Shown here in pieces: positions 51,260-63,017 of a stretch of 64,000 nucleotides of DNA. Where the stretch lies: NCBI GenBank assembly GCA_025462725.1, contig JAOAPE010000001.1, forward strand, positions 248,001 to 312,000, read 5' to 3'. This DNA is from Terriglobales bacterium. GTDB lineage: Bacteria; Acidobacteriota; Terriglobia; Terriglobales; Acidobacteriaceae. Position 1 is the first letter of the stretch. Each line of letters starts with the position of its first letter. The notes under the pieces were generated by a model, which saw nothing but the letters and a program-made list of their open reading frames with translations, made no database searches and was not told the DNA's origin. Made by a program: the position numbers and the translations under genes.

Positions 51260-52126
51260 CTAGTGGATCTGGTTCTTGGCGGTTTCGTTCGCGCTTTGGG
51301 CCATGATGGTTTCGACTGTGCGCTCGAGTTCGCTGAGGTAGGCGTGCTCGCTTCCGATCGCTTCTGACGCTGCTACTGGAGCAATGAGAGACATGGCGGC
51401 CTGGTTCCAGCGGTCGAAGATCGGGCGGTAAGTGAAGTCGGTGCGGACGCGCTGGCGGGCGGATTCAGGGATGGCGGAGTATCCCAGCCAGATGAGGACG
51501 CTTAGGTTATAGGCCGCGGTGGTGATGTAGCTGACGCTCGAGTCCCAACCGTGACCAAGCTGGGAGCGCAGACTGTACATGACCAAGTTAGTTGCAGCGA
51601 AAACGCCATATCCTAAGGCCATACCGGAAGCGAAGTTCTTCCAAGTGAGACCCAACGATGAAGAGAAAAGAAAGATGAAAAGCAGGAGTCCACACTGCAT
51701 TAGGCGGATGGCACGTTCGACATCCACGATGGCCAGCACCAGTTGCTTGCTGCTCATGCCGGAGCCGGATACGGCCAGGAGGGCACCGACGAGGAGAAGG
51801 ACGAATGCAGCCCAACGGAAGAGCTTGGCGCCGAGATCCCGCAGTCCTGTATAGGGGCGAATCGCATACATGAAGACTTCTTGGATGACGGCAAAGCCGA
51901 GCATGACGCCGAGGGCGCTGGAAGTCCAGTAGGCGTAGAAGTAGTTGGATGGTGAGATCCTGTAGATCGTAAAAAGTACCGCCACCGTCAAGACCTGCAG
52001 CAGGGTGTAAGAGAAAAAGAATGGGAACTCAGCGCGAAGTTTGCGCTTCACCATGAAGAATAAGATTGCGATCTGCAGCGCTGGGGCCGCGAACCAAAGC
52101 AGATAGTCCAGAACAGAAAGAGACAT
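51260..52126 (-). CDS. polytopic membrane protein of unknown function
   Basis: A 288-aa protein with about seven hydrophobic segments (LLWFAAPALQIAILFFMV, FFFSYTLLQVLTVAVLFTIY, SALGVMLGFAVIQEVFMYAI, WAAFVLLLVGALLAVSG, LMQCGLLLFIFLFSSSLGL, MALGYGVFAATNLVMYSL, YITTAAYNLSVLIWLGYS) and a soluble C-terminal tail of about 60 residues that ends in a helix (SEHAYLSELERTVETIMAQSANETAKN). I have seen this layout annotated only as hypothetical in Acidobacteriota. There are no catalytic motifs. It is convergent with dnaN across a strong two-way terminator. Confidence 0.75.
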   Translation of the reverse strand: MSLSVLDYLLWFAAPALQIAILFFMVKRKLRAEFPFFFSYTLLQVLTVAVLFTIYRISPSNYFYAYWTSSALGVMLGFAVIQEVFMYAIRPYTGLRDLGAKLFRWAAFVLLLVGALLAVSGSGMSSKQLVLAIVDVERAIRLMQCGLLLFIFLFSSSLGLTWKNFASGMALGYGVFAATNLVMYSLRSQLGHGWDSSVSYITTAAYNLSVLIWLGYSAIPESARQRVRTDFTYRPIFDRWNQAAMSLIAPVAASEAIGSEHAYLSELERTVETIMAQSANETAKNQIH

Positions 52127-52231
52127 AGTGGGGCCTCGAGATTCGGAGGATAGTCCGTTTCGGGAAGCCCCACAAGAACTTTCTTATGACTTTGGAGTTA
52201 CGTAGGTAACCTTATGGAAGATGACGTGCGG

Positions 52232-52381
52232 CTACGGGCGGCAGTCTGTTCCGGGCTGGCACAACGGCACTGGGCTGCTGCCTTCACCGAGGGCGGCATT
52301 CGCGGTGGAACGGGTGCTGGCGACGGCGAAAGTTGCAATGACGAAGAGCAGGACGGCGAGGACGCGAAGAACTTTATTCAC
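52232..52381 (-). CDS. small secreted peptide (49 aa)
   Basis: A short minus-strand frame with a GTG start at 52379-52381 and a near-perfect ribosome site AAGGAGAT seven bases upstream. The first half is a signal peptide (MNKVLRVLAVLLFVIATFAVA, cleavage likely near TANA-ALGE), and the mature peptide is about 20 residues ending PLCQPGTDCRP with two cysteines. Signal peptide, ribosome site and Cys pair together make it a real gene despite its length. Function is unknown; a small extracytoplasmic peptide, perhaps disulphide-closed. It is on the same strand as, and upstream of, the membrane protein gene at 51260-52126, about 105 bp away. Confidence 0.65.
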   Translation of the reverse strand: MNKVLRVLAVLLFVIATFAVASTRSTANAALGEGSSPVPLCQPGTDCRP

Positions 52382-55391
<3,010 letters not shown>

Positions 55392-55426
55392 AAGCAGTAG
55401 TCGGTAGACAGTAGTCTGTAGTCAGG

Positions 55427-55455
55427 AAAAGCCCAGCCGGGATGGTTGGGCTTTT
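55427..55455 (+). terminator. rho-independent terminator after gyrB
   Basis: 12-bp stem AAAAGCCCAGCC/GGTTGGGCTTTT (one G-T pair) with a 5-base loop, then T. It lies about 36 bp after the stop, behind a TAGTCGGTAG hexamer run. Confidence 0.85.
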
Positions 55456-55568
55456 TCTATGGTGTCCTCGCAGTAGAACCGTGTCGCGCCTACGGCGCTT
55501 TAGAGTCAAAGTCCAAGGCATTGCCCTTCGACTCCGGACTGACGTCCTCCGCTCTGGGTGACAATAAG

Positions 55569-55596
55569 AAAGCCCGGCCAAGATGGCCGGGCTTTT
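55569..55596. terminator. terminator facing the DUF2911 gene
   Basis: AAAGCCCGGCC/GGCCGGGCTTTT, perfect 11-bp stem with a 6-base loop; A-run and T-run on either side suit the minus-strand gene that ends at 55614. Between this and the gyrB terminator is a CATTGCCCTTCGACTCCGGACTGACGTCC repeat copy. Confidence 0.8.
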
Positions 55597-55613
55597 GTTC
55601 ATGCAGAGCCTGC

Positions 55614-56669
55614 TTACTTGTTGATGTCGTCTTTCTTTTCGAGGCGTCCGACTAGTGCTTGCAGATTTGGTTTGACCTGGTCTGGGGCTGCGGCGGTGGC
55701 CAGTTTCATTTCTTTTACAGCTGTATCGAAATCGCCGGTGGAGACTGCGAGGCGCGCTGCATCGTTGTGAGCGGTCCAGTGATCAGGATTGCGCTTGACG
55801 TTGACGCGAAAGACTTCGAAGGCCTCAGCCTGTTTGCCCTGACCCTGGAGTTGGCGTCCGTAGCTGTGAAGCTGCACGGCGCTGCCGATGGACATCCCCT
55901 TGGTGCGGGCTGTCTTGGCTTCGTCGGTGCGGTTGAGGGCATCGAGGACGCGGGCCTTGGTCATTATGTTTTCAAACCGCTCTTCGTTACCGATGGAGTT
56001 GTTGACGTACTTCAAAGCGTCATCCATGTTGCCCTTGTTCTCGACCAAGTATGCAGCGGCTTCCTGGCCGGATTCCCACTCGTATTGGACACGTCCGCGC
56101 ATCTGGTTCTTCAGGCTCTGCTGGACGAGGGCGGGAGTGTCGACTTCGACTTTGAAGGGCACGGCGACTTTGTCCCAACGCATGGTGACGGCGGCGGAGT
56201 TGGGTTGGAGGTCGTCAAAGTCATAGGTGAGTGCTTCATGGAAATCCGCGGCTTGCGGAGTGACGGTGACGCGCAAGGCGTCCTCGGCTTGATCGTAGGT
56301 GAAGCTGCCCCAGGAAGTTGAGTTCTTGGAGAAGACGACAGTCCACTCCTTTTCGCCGGGGATCATGTGCAGACCGTACACGCCTTTGGCAAGCGACTGA
56401 CCGTTGATTGTGACCGGGTCACTGACTTCGAAAGTGGAATTCTCATTGGCACCGGCGCGCCAAACTTTTCCGTAAGGCTCAAGGGTGCCGAAGACTTTGC
56501 GTCCTTTGGCGAGCGGACGGTGATAGCGAAGCGTGATGTTAGTGATGCCGAGTCGCTGGCTCACTGTGGCGCGCTGGCTGGCGCGGGGCAGGTCCAACAG
56601 CGCCGATTGCGCGGACGCACTGGAGATGGCGAAGAGCAGAGTGAAGATAAGCAAATGGAGTTTACGCAT
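55614..56669 (-). CDS. exported DUF2911 protein
   Basis: 351 aa from the ATG at 56669, which has GAGG six bases upstream (a GTG at 56681 is the only longer option). A signal peptide (MRKLHLLIFTLLFAISSASA, cleaved before QSALLDLP) leads into the DUF2911 domain (about 25-190): LPRASQRATVSQRLGITNITLRYHRPLAKGRKVFG, GKVWRAGANENSTFEVS and GVYGLHMIPGEKEWTVVFSKN. The C-terminal half (about 195-345) is helical with tetratricopeptide-like repeats (AAYLVENKGNMDDALKYVNN, RVLDALNRTDEAKTARTKG, YGRQLQGQGKQAEAFEVFRVN). The function of the family is unknown; it is common in Bacteroidota and Acidobacteriota. Probably periplasmic. Confidence 0.88.
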   Translation of the reverse strand: MRKLHLLIFTLLFAISSASAQSALLDLPRASQRATVSQRLGITNITLRYHRPLAKGRKVFGTLEPYGKVWRAGANENSTFEVSDPVTINGQSLAKGVYGLHMIPGEKEWTVVFSKNSTSWGSFTYDQAEDALRVTVTPQAADFHEALTYDFDDLQPNSAAVTMRWDKVAVPFKVEVDTPALVQQSLKNQMRGRVQYEWESGQEAAAYLVENKGNMDDALKYVNNSIGNEERFENIMTKARVLDALNRTDEAKTARTKGMSIGSAVQLHSYGRQLQGQGKQAEAFEVFRVNVKRNPDHWTAHNDAARLAVSTGDFDTAVKEMKLATAAAPDQVKPNLQALVGRLEKKDDINK

Positions 56670-56681
56670 GAGGAACCTCAC

Positions 56682-56982
56682 GTGAAATTTAGGGATGGGG
56701 GCCTAGAGAGTACAAGGTTAGACGCGGGAGTGTGGGGGAGGTGAGCGGGGAGGCGGCAGCATTTAGCCGTTAGCACTTAGCATTTAGGGGCTGCTTGATT
56801 GGGATTGGATCATCGGCTCATTTGTTCATTGGACCATTCAGGGGCAAAATCAAATGCATAGATCCTTCGACTCCGCTGCGCTTCGCTCAGGATGACAAAT
56901 CCACGAGCCACGAGGATTGCTATTCAAAGGCTCCCTCGTCGCGCTTTCCGCGCTCGCTCGGGATGTATGTGCGGAATCGAGC
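56682..56982. repeat. 301-bp intergenic repeat block
   Basis: Contains a TAGCCGTTAGCACTTAGCATTTAG phrase (about 56763-56786), ATGCATAGATCCTTCGACTCCG...CAGGATGACA (56853-56898) and a CCCTCGTCGCGCTTTCCGCGCTCGCTCGGGATG copy (56934-56966). No gene is seen. Confidence 0.6.
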
Positions 56983-57480
56983 TTAACCTAAGACTTCCTT
57001 TAGTCGCCCCGTCTTCACGTCATAGACGAAGCCGCGCACTCCGATCTCTTTGGGGATCCAGGGGTGGGATTGGAGTTTTTGCATTTGTTCGCGGACACTG
57101 CGTTCGACGTCTTTGAATGCATAGAAGTGGTGCGGTGAAAGGACAGCGGTACCGCTGATCCGCTGGAGTTTGGTGCGGAGTTCATCGTCAGTGAAGGTGA
57201 GCATGCCGCAATCGGTGTGGTGGATGAGCACGAATTCTTCAGAGCCGAGCTGGTAGTGCGAAATGATGAGCGAGCGCAGCGCGTCTTCAGTGACGATGCC
57301 GCCGGCGTTACGGATGATGTGGGCGTCGCCGACGTCAAGACCGAGAGTGCGGATGGAGAGTCGCGTGTCCATGCAAGTGAGGATGGCGAGTTTGCGCGCG
57401 GGGCGCGGCGAGAGGTGTTTGAGTTCGTGGTGTTGCGCGTAGGTCTCATTGGCAATGAGGATCTCATCGGTTACGGACAT
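56983..57480 (-). CDS. beta-class carbonic anhydrase
   Basis: 165 aa from MSVTDEILIANETYAQ (ATG at 57480; an ATG seven codons upstream is also possible). Zinc ligands C36 (LTCMDTRL), H88 and C91 (IHHTDCGM) and the D38/R40 dyad are all in place, and the RNAGG motif follows. It belongs to the short, ferredoxin-like subgroup of Mycobacterium Rv1284 type. It interconverts CO2 and bicarbonate in the cytoplasm, supplying carboxylases such as acetyl-CoA carboxylase (inference). Single gene between repeat blocks. Confidence 0.92.
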   Translation of the reverse strand: MSVTDEILIANETYAQHHELKHLSPRPARKLAILTCMDTRLSIRTLGLDVGDAHIIRNAGGIVTEDALRSLIISHYQLGSEEFVLIHHTDCGMLTFTDDELRTKLQRISGTAVLSPHHFYAFKDVERSVREQMQKLQSHPWIPKEIGVRGFVYDVKTGRLKEVLG

Positions 57481-57810
57481 GGAAAGATGATAATTCAGCA
57501 TTCAGCAGTTAGCACTTAGCATTCAGTGGCCGGCTGTTGGGAATCGCGGCAAGTGCACCAGGCGCTGACCTCAGCGGCTAGCCGGCCGTAGTCCAGTGTT
57601 ATCGGCACGACCGAAGTCGTGCCCTCCCCATGCAATCTGCGAAAAGCGTATTAGCTTCGCGAATGCATAGATCCTTCGACTTCGCTGCGCTCCGCTCAGG
57701 ATGACAACTTTCAAGTGTGTAGACAAATTGCAGATTTGCAACCAGCGCTCGCTGCTCTTAGGGATGCGAACCACGGGACCGCAGAGGAAGTTGTCCTGTC
57801 CGTTGCAGAA
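57481..57810. repeat. intergenic repeat block
   Basis: Contains a TTCAGCAGTTAGCACTTAGCATTCAG phrase (about 57497-57524), an ACGACCGAAGTCGTGCC hairpin-like element (about 57605-57622) and ATGCATAGATCCTTCGACTTCG...CAGGATGACA (57662-57707). No gene is seen. Confidence 0.55.
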
Positions 57811-59751
57811 TCAGGCAGCGTCATCCTGATTGGAGCGGGTTGAGTGTTGGCGCTCGAAGATTTCGCGGACGCGGGCGAGGGTGTCGATCTCGCTTACCGG
57901 CTTGTCAGGGCGGAGGCGGAGAATGCGGGGGAAGCGGAGGGCGTATCCGCTTTCGTGGCGATCGGATTCCATGACGTTGTTGAAGGCGACTTCGAGGACA
58001 ATGCGCGGTTCGACGAGGCGCCGGTGTCCTTGGTCTTCGATGGTGTGCTGCATGAACCAGGTGGTGAGGTTGGCGATCTCGACGTCAGTGAGTCCGGAGT
58101 AAGCTTTGCCGACATTGAGAAGGCGTCCTGCGTCAGAGTTGGGTTCGGGATGGGGCGAGGTGTCGCGAACGGCGAAGGTGTAGTCGCTGAGGACGGCGGC
58201 GCGCTTGCCGTGTCCGAACTCGACGGCGGTGACGACGACGTCGAGGGTGGCGAGTTCGCGTTTGAGTTTGAGCCAGGACTTGCCGCGGCGTCCGGGAGTG
58301 TAGGGGGAGTCGAGCGCTTTGAGCATGAGGCCTTCATTGCCGCAGGCCTGAGCGGCGTCAAAGAGCGAGTCGAGTTCTTCGGGAGTGCTTGCGCTGTAAA
58401 TGGGGGCGCGGAGTAGCGGCGGAAGAGGAACGGAGTTTTCGGGCTCGGCTACTGCGACTAAATGGTCGTGTTGCGATGGCGCAAAGAGATGTTGTTGAGT
58501 GGAGCGCGGCGGAGCCTTTCGAGCTTTGATCGTGGGTTGGGGCGTGGGAAGAAAATAACTTCCCCTTGGTTGCGGTGCGGTTGCGAAAAGACGGTCGAGG
58601 AGTTTGTTGCGTTCGCGCAGAGACTTTTCGATCACGAGATTGTCATTCGCATAGAGAACGTCGAAGGCGACGTATGCAAGGGGGAAATCGCGCATGAGTT
58701 GTGCGGTGGGAAACTTGCGGCCGAGGCGCGGTTGAAGTCGGGTGAAGGGAAGAGCGCGGCCGGAAAACGGTTTCTCGTTTCCCGTTTCTGGTTTCCCGAG
58801 AGTAGCTAAACCATTCGCCAACGGTTCGCTGCGCGCAGAGTTGATATCCCAAGCTAGGATTTCGCCGTCGAGAATCACGGGCTGAGGGAAATCGCGGAAG
58901 GATTCGGCGAGTTCGGGGAAGGATTCGGTGATGTCGTCCATAGTGCGGGAGAAGATGCGCACGCGGGTGTCGCAGGTCTCGGGATCCGGGCCGATATGGA
59001 TCTGGGCGCGGATGCCGTCGTACTTGTCTTCGATCTGGAATGGAGTTTCTTTGAGATAGGCGAAAGCATCAGTGGAGTTTTCGATCGGTGTCGCGAGCAT
59101 GAGGCCGATGGGATGGAAGAGGCGCATGTGCGCCTCGGTAAGGCGATGGTCGGCGGCGAGGAGGAGCGTGGCAGCGATGTCGCCAAGGAGCATGTTGGCG
59201 CGACGAACCTGGGTCGCATCCTCGGCGTAGGCCTTGGCTGTGGCTTCTTCGACAAGGCTCTCGCGGAGTCCGATGCGGAGATCTCCACCCATAAATTTGA
59301 CGAGGTACTTGGCTTCGAGCGGGGAGGCGCGCTGGAAGAGGTCGCCGATGAGGGCAGATTTCTTGGCAGGGCCGGATGCAGAGGCGATGTCGCGGAATTT
59401 GGATTCGAGTTCGGGGAGGGTGATTTCCACCCTATCCCTTTGGGTACCCGCAAATTTTTCGGTGAAGAGGTCGAAAGCGGCGGAACCGAGGTCGCCGTGT
59501 CGGCGATAGGCGAGGCCGAGTTGATGATCATTGGCATGCGTGACTTCGACGATGACGCGCGCGAGTAGTGCGCCGCCGACATTGAGAGTGGTTTCTTCGT
59601 AGGCGGGGAAGGCGCGTCCGGAGAGGAAGACGGCGGCGTTAGCGGAGTCGGTGGGTGCGTGGTTTTGGAAGTAGTCGGCGACGAGAGCTATCTTCTCAGT
59701 CTTCTTGGTGGTACGGGAGACGGATTCGCAGAGGTCGGCGAGCTGCTTCAT
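57811..59751 (-). CDS. ATP-dependent DNA ligase
   Basis: A 646-aa ligase of the archaeal/eukaryal type (separate from NAD-dependent LigA). The N-terminal DNA-binding domain (about 1-215) includes DYFQNHAPTDSANAAVFLSGR and MGGDLRIGLRESLVEEA. The nucleotidyltransferase domain has the adenylation motif FQIEDKYDGIRAQIH (Lys), then RIFSRTMDDITESFPEL, DGEILAWD and, after linkers, EGLMLKALDSPYTPGRRGKSWLKLKRE (motifs IV-V), with an OB domain at the end. It seals nicks, probably in repair. Two unusual linkers sit inside the catalytic domain: one contains KPETGNEKPF encoded by a GTTTCTCGTTTCCCGTTTC-type repeat (58769-58799), the other is Pro/Gln-rich. No Ku gene is nearby. Confidence 0.93.
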   Translation of the reverse strand: MKQLADLCESVSRTTKKTEKIALVADYFQNHAPTDSANAAVFLSGRAFPAYEETTLNVGGALLARVIVEVTHANDHQLGLAYRRHGDLGSAAFDLFTEKFAGTQRDRVEITLPELESKFRDIASASGPAKKSALIGDLFQRASPLEAKYLVKFMGGDLRIGLRESLVEEATAKAYAEDATQVRRANMLLGDIAATLLLAADHRLTEAHMRLFHPIGLMLATPIENSTDAFAYLKETPFQIEDKYDGIRAQIHIGPDPETCDTRVRIFSRTMDDITESFPELAESFRDFPQPVILDGEILAWDINSARSEPLANGLATLGKPETGNEKPFSGRALPFTRLQPRLGRKFPTAQLMRDFPLAYVAFDVLYANDNLVIEKSLRERNKLLDRLFATAPQPRGSYFLPTPQPTIKARKAPPRSTQQHLFAPSQHDHLVAVAEPENSVPLPPLLRAPIYSASTPEELDSLFDAAQACGNEGLMLKALDSPYTPGRRGKSWLKLKRELATLDVVVTAVEFGHGKRAAVLSDYTFAVRDTSPHPEPNSDAGRLLNVGKAYSGLTDVEIANLTTWFMQHTIEDQGHRRLVEPRIVLEVAFNNVMESDRHESGYALRFPRILRLRPDKPVSEIDTLARVREIFERQHSTRSNQDDAA

Positions 59752-60006
59752 TCATCTGTTTGGATGTGAATTCAATCGCAGAGGACGCGGGGGAGGCGGG
59801 CGGCTTTACCGCAAAGGACGCTAAGGTTCGCAAGGGAAGTCGGCATGGATGACCTTCGACTTGGCAGTGCTCCGGTCGGAATGACGGCATGGAAATGCTC
59901 AGGCTCAGCTGTGGGCGGCAGTGCCACAGAGGCAAGAGCGAATACATAGATCCTTCGACTCCGCTTCGCTCAGGATGACATTTTGCAAGCAGAAGGCCGA
60001 GAGCGC
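59752..60006. repeat. intergenic repeat block
   Basis: Holds TACCGCAAAGGACGCTAAGGTTCGCAAGGG (59810-59839) and a shortened ATACATAGATCCTTCGACTCCGCTTCGCTCAGGATGACA copy (about 59942-59980), both in the orientation typical of the right-hand side of the window. Confidence 0.6.
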
Positions 60007-60426
60007 CTATTGTGTCTGTTTGCTGGATTTTCCGCTCTGGTGGAGGTCCATGGCGGAGTTAGCGATGGTGTTGATGACGTCAAAAAAGGATTTGGCTTCG
60101 GGAGAGGCTGAGCCCTTGGCGCCGTCCACGGTGGGCTGAAGGATCTTCAGCATCTCCGTGACGCGCTGCATGCGGACGCTCTGCAATGTGTCAGAGACGG
60201 TGAGGCTGCCCTTGGAGGATGAGGCTTCGATATAGGACCAGAGGAGGTGTCGCATGTGGTCAACGGAAGTCTTAAATTCATTGATCAACTCGACGTTGAT
60301 CATCTCCTGCATGACGGCGTCGCGCTCCGAACTGGGGGCATCGGGCCGGGCGGCGGAACTGAGTTGTTGTTGAACGGCTTGCAGGTCTTCCGTGATGCGG
60401 CGGATTCGGGTAGTGAGTTCAGACAT
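60007..60426 (-). CDS. helical protein of unknown function
   Basis: A 139-aa, mainly alpha-helical soluble protein without signal peptide or membrane segment: MSELTTRIRRITEDLQAVQQQLSSA is a likely coiled coil, followed by MQEMINVELINEFKTSVDHMRHLLWSYIEA and LQSVRMQRVTEMLKILQP. I do not recognise a family, though proteins with this start and size are frequent as hypotheticals in Acidobacteriota. No strong ribosome site is visible. It is divergent from the DUF1385 gene, so the 216-bp gap between them should carry both promoters. Confidence 0.72.
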   Translation of the reverse strand: MSELTTRIRRITEDLQAVQQQLSSAARPDAPSSERDAVMQEMINVELINEFKTSVDHMRHLLWSYIEASSSKGSLTVSDTLQSVRMQRVTEMLKILQPTVDGAKGSASPEAKSFFDVINTIANSAMDLHQSGKSSKQTQ

Positions 60427-60642
60427 ATATACGGGCTTTCAACTCTGACGATTAGAGTAACCGCATGGGACAAAAGTAGCACATAATGTTTCGGCAACAA
60501 CGCTGACAACCCAAGTTCCGGAATTCGTAACAGTGCGCCAACTTGCGACATTGGTCATTTCTGTAAATCGGGCAATTCTGCGATAATGAGCGAAAGGCGC
60601 GTTTTAAGCTTTTGAAACGCATGTACTAGGGCTGACATCTAA

Positions 60643-61641
60643 GTGGGTATGAAGAAATTTCTGCGGCGAAATCTCCGGTTCCTTACCGCATTGCAACTCC
60701 TACCTGCTCTGGAGAGTGGTGAGGAGACCCTTGTGGGCGGGCAGGCGGTGCTTGAGGGCGTGATGATGCGCTCTCCTCATGCTTGGGGGATAGCCGTACG
60801 CAAGCCCAATGGCGAGATGATGGTTCATAGTGAGGGGCTGGAACGTCCTTCAGAGAAGCACAAGTGGATGGGATGGCCGATCGTCCGGGGAGTGACAACG
60901 CTGGGCCAGGCGATGACGCTGGGATTCAGGGCATTGCAGTTTTCAGCCAATGCGGCGCTTGAAGAAGAACAGAAAGATACTCCCAAAGAAGAGCAAATGA
61001 AGTTCAGCGGGTGGTTGGCAGCGGTGAACATCGCCATTTCACTGGGATTCTTCATTGGGATGTACAAGCTTTTGCCATGGCTGGCGACAACGCAGTTGAA
61101 GCATAGCTATCCGGCGATGGATACGCGGTTCGGCGCGGGGCTGGTGGACGGGGTGATCCGCATAACGTTGTTCCTGATCTTCATCTATGCGACGTCGAAG
61201 ATGAAGGATATCCGTAGGGTTTTTGAGTATCACGGAGCGGAACACAAGACGGTGTTTGCGTTTGAATCGCGGGAGCCGGTCACGGTGGAACACGCGCAGA
61301 GTTATGAGACGTATCATCCGCGGTGCGGGACAAGCTTTCTCATGACCGTGATGTTGATATCGATACCGATTTACATGCTGTTTCCGCGCATGAATTTCTG
61401 GCAGGGGTTTGGCGTTCGCATCTTGATGCTACCCGTGATCGCAGGGGTGTCGTACGAGATCATTCGGTTTGCGGCGAGGCATCAGCAATCATTGTTTGCC
61501 ATGCTGACGAAGCCGGGATTGTGGTTGCAGCGGATCACCACGCAGCCTCCTTCAGATGACCAGGTTGAATGCGCGGTCAAAGCGCTGGACTGCGCGATGG
61601 ACCTGGAAAAAGAGCGTGGCGGCGAATTGGTGCTTGCCTAG
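60643..61641 (+). CDS. DUF1385 membrane protein (YqhQ-like)
   Basis: A 332-aa protein. Residues about 25-100 carry the family block EETLVGGQAVLEGVMMRSPHAWGIAVRKPNGEM...WMGWPIVRGVTTLGQAMTLGFRAL. Hydrophobic segments follow (AAVNIAISLGFFIGMYKLLPWLA, GVIRITLFLIFIYATS, TSFLMTVMLISIPIYMLF, VRILMLPVIAGVSYEII) around the highly conserved VFEYHGAEHKTVFAFE...ETYHPRCGTSF, whose His, Glu and Cys look like a metal or catalytic site. The role is not established. The start is a GTG at 60643 or ATG at 60649. It precedes prfA and prmC on the same strand, a gene order (DUF1385-prfA-prmC) seen widely in bacteria. Confidence 0.9.
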   Translation: MGMKKFLRRNLRFLTALQLLPALESGEETLVGGQAVLEGVMMRSPHAWGIAVRKPNGEMMVHSEGLERPSEKHKWMGWPIVRGVTTLGQAMTLGFRALQFSANAALEEEQKDTPKEEQMKFSGWLAAVNIAISLGFFIGMYKLLPWLATTQLKHSYPAMDTRFGAGLVDGVIRITLFLIFIYATSKMKDIRRVFEYHGAEHKTVFAFESREPVTVEHAQSYETYHPRCGTSFLMTVMLISIPIYMLFPRMNFWQGFGVRILMLPVIAGVSYEIIRFAARHQQSLFAMLTKPGLWLQRITTQPPSDDQVECAVKALDCAMDLEKERGGELVLA

Positions 61642-61771
61642 CGGCGCCCGCCGCCTAATTATTTCCTCCCTCAAAGCAGTGACGCTCCTACGGAGCTCTA
61701 AAGTCAAAATCCAAGGCATTGCCCCTCGACTCAGGACTGACGTCCTTTGCTCGGGGTGACAGGATGTTTAT

Positions 61772-62848
61772 ATGTTAGGACGATTAGATCAAATCGAAGC
61801 GAAGTACGAAGAGCTGAATAAAGCGCTGTCGTCGCCGGATATCGTGAATGATTCGGCGAGATACCAGAAGACCGCCAAGGCGCATAGCGAGATCAGCGAA
61901 GTGGTAGAGAAGTATCGCGAGTACAAGGACTTGACGCGGGGCATCGCCGAGAGCAAGGCGATGCTGGCGGACGAGAGCGATGCAGAAATGCGCGCGTACG
62001 CGGAAGAAGAGTTGGCGCGGTTGCAGTTGCGGGTGGAGCAAGTAGAAACCGACATTAAGGTGCTGCTGGTACCGAAGGACCCACTGGACGAGAAGAACGT
62101 GATCCTGGAAATCCGCGCAGGAACAGGCGGCGATGAAGCCACGCTTTTTGCCGCGGAGATGTTCCGCATGTATTCCCGCTACGCGGAGACGCAGCGATGG
62201 AAGGTGGAAATCCTTTCGAGCTCGGATTCGGGCGTGGGCGGGATGAAAGAAGTCATTGCCATCATTGAAGGCAAAGGCGTGTACTCGCACCTCAAGTATG
62301 AGAGCGGTGTGCATCGCGTACAGCGAGTGCCGGCAACGGAGACGCAGGGTCGGGTGCATACGTCGGCGATCACGGTTGCGGTGTTGCCGGAAGCGGAAGA
62401 CGTTGACGTGAAGATCGAAGCCAAAGACCTGCGCATCGATACGTTTTGCTCCTCAGGCCCAGGGGGACAGTCAGTGAATACGACCTATTCGGCGGTGCGT
62501 ATCACGCATATCCCGACAGGCACGGTCGTGAGCTGCCAGGATGAGAAGTCGCAGATAAAGAACCGTGAAAAGGGAATGCGTGTGTTGCGATCGCGCTTGT
62601 ATGAATTGGAACTCGAGAAGCAACAAGCGGCGCTGGCGAAAGAGCGCAAACAGCAAGTGGGAACGGGCGACCGCAGCGAGAAGATCCGCACATACAATTT
62701 CCCGCAGAACCGGGTGACGGACCACAGGATCGGGCTGACAATCCATCAATTGTCTGAAGTGATGGATGGAAAGCTGCAACCGACGATTGATGCACTGACT
62801 ACGCACTTCCAGGCGGAGAAGCTGAAGCACGAAGCGGTGAGTGTGTAA
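61772..62848 (+). CDS. prfA: peptide chain release factor 1
   Basis: A 358-aa class I release factor of normal length. The GGQ motif is in [21 protein letters not shown] and is followed by [27 protein letters not shown]. The N-terminal coiled coil opens [24 protein letters not shown], typical of RF1. It recognises UAA and UAG stop codons; RF2 is not in the window. The ATG has a CAGGATG-type region upstream that belongs to a repeat copy (CTCGGGGTGACAGGATG), so the ribosome site appears to be built from repeat DNA. prmC, which methylates the GGQ glutamine, follows. Confidence 0.97.
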   Translation: MLGRLDQIEAKYEELNKALSSPDIVNDSARYQKTAKAHSEISEVVEKYREYKDLTRGIAESKAMLADESDAEMRAYAEEELARLQLRVEQVETDIKVLLVPKDPLDEKNVILEIRAGTGGDEATLFAAEMFRMYSRYAETQRWKVEILSSSDSGVGGMKEVIAIIEGKGVYSHLKYESGVHRVQRVPATETQGRVHTSAITVAVLPEAEDVDVKIEAKDLRIDTFCSSGPGGQSVNTTYSAVRITHIPTGTVVSCQDEKSQIKNREKGMRVLRSRLYELELEKQQAALAKERKQQVGTGDRSEKIRTYNFPQNRVTDHRIGLTIHQLSEVMDGKLQPTIDALTTHFQAEKLKHEAVSV

Positions 62849-63017
62849 CAGTTGCTGTTTGCTCTTAGCCTTTAGCTAAAGGCTGAAGCGGGGCCGCAGA
62901 TTGATGTGTTGCCTCGTTACGGCTGCGCGCTCGCGAACGAGCGGTGACCACGACGTAATATCCACAGCCGAGGGCGGCTGTGCCGCACAGAATCGAAATC
63001 AATCCAGATCGATAAAC
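62849..63017. repeat. repeat copies between prfA and prmC
   Basis: Contains a CTTTAGCTAAAGGCTGAAG phrase (about 62867-62887) and the hairpin repeat TCCACAGCCGAGGGCGGCTGTGCCGCAC (62961-62989), reversed relative to copies left of 23 kb. Confidence 0.55.
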
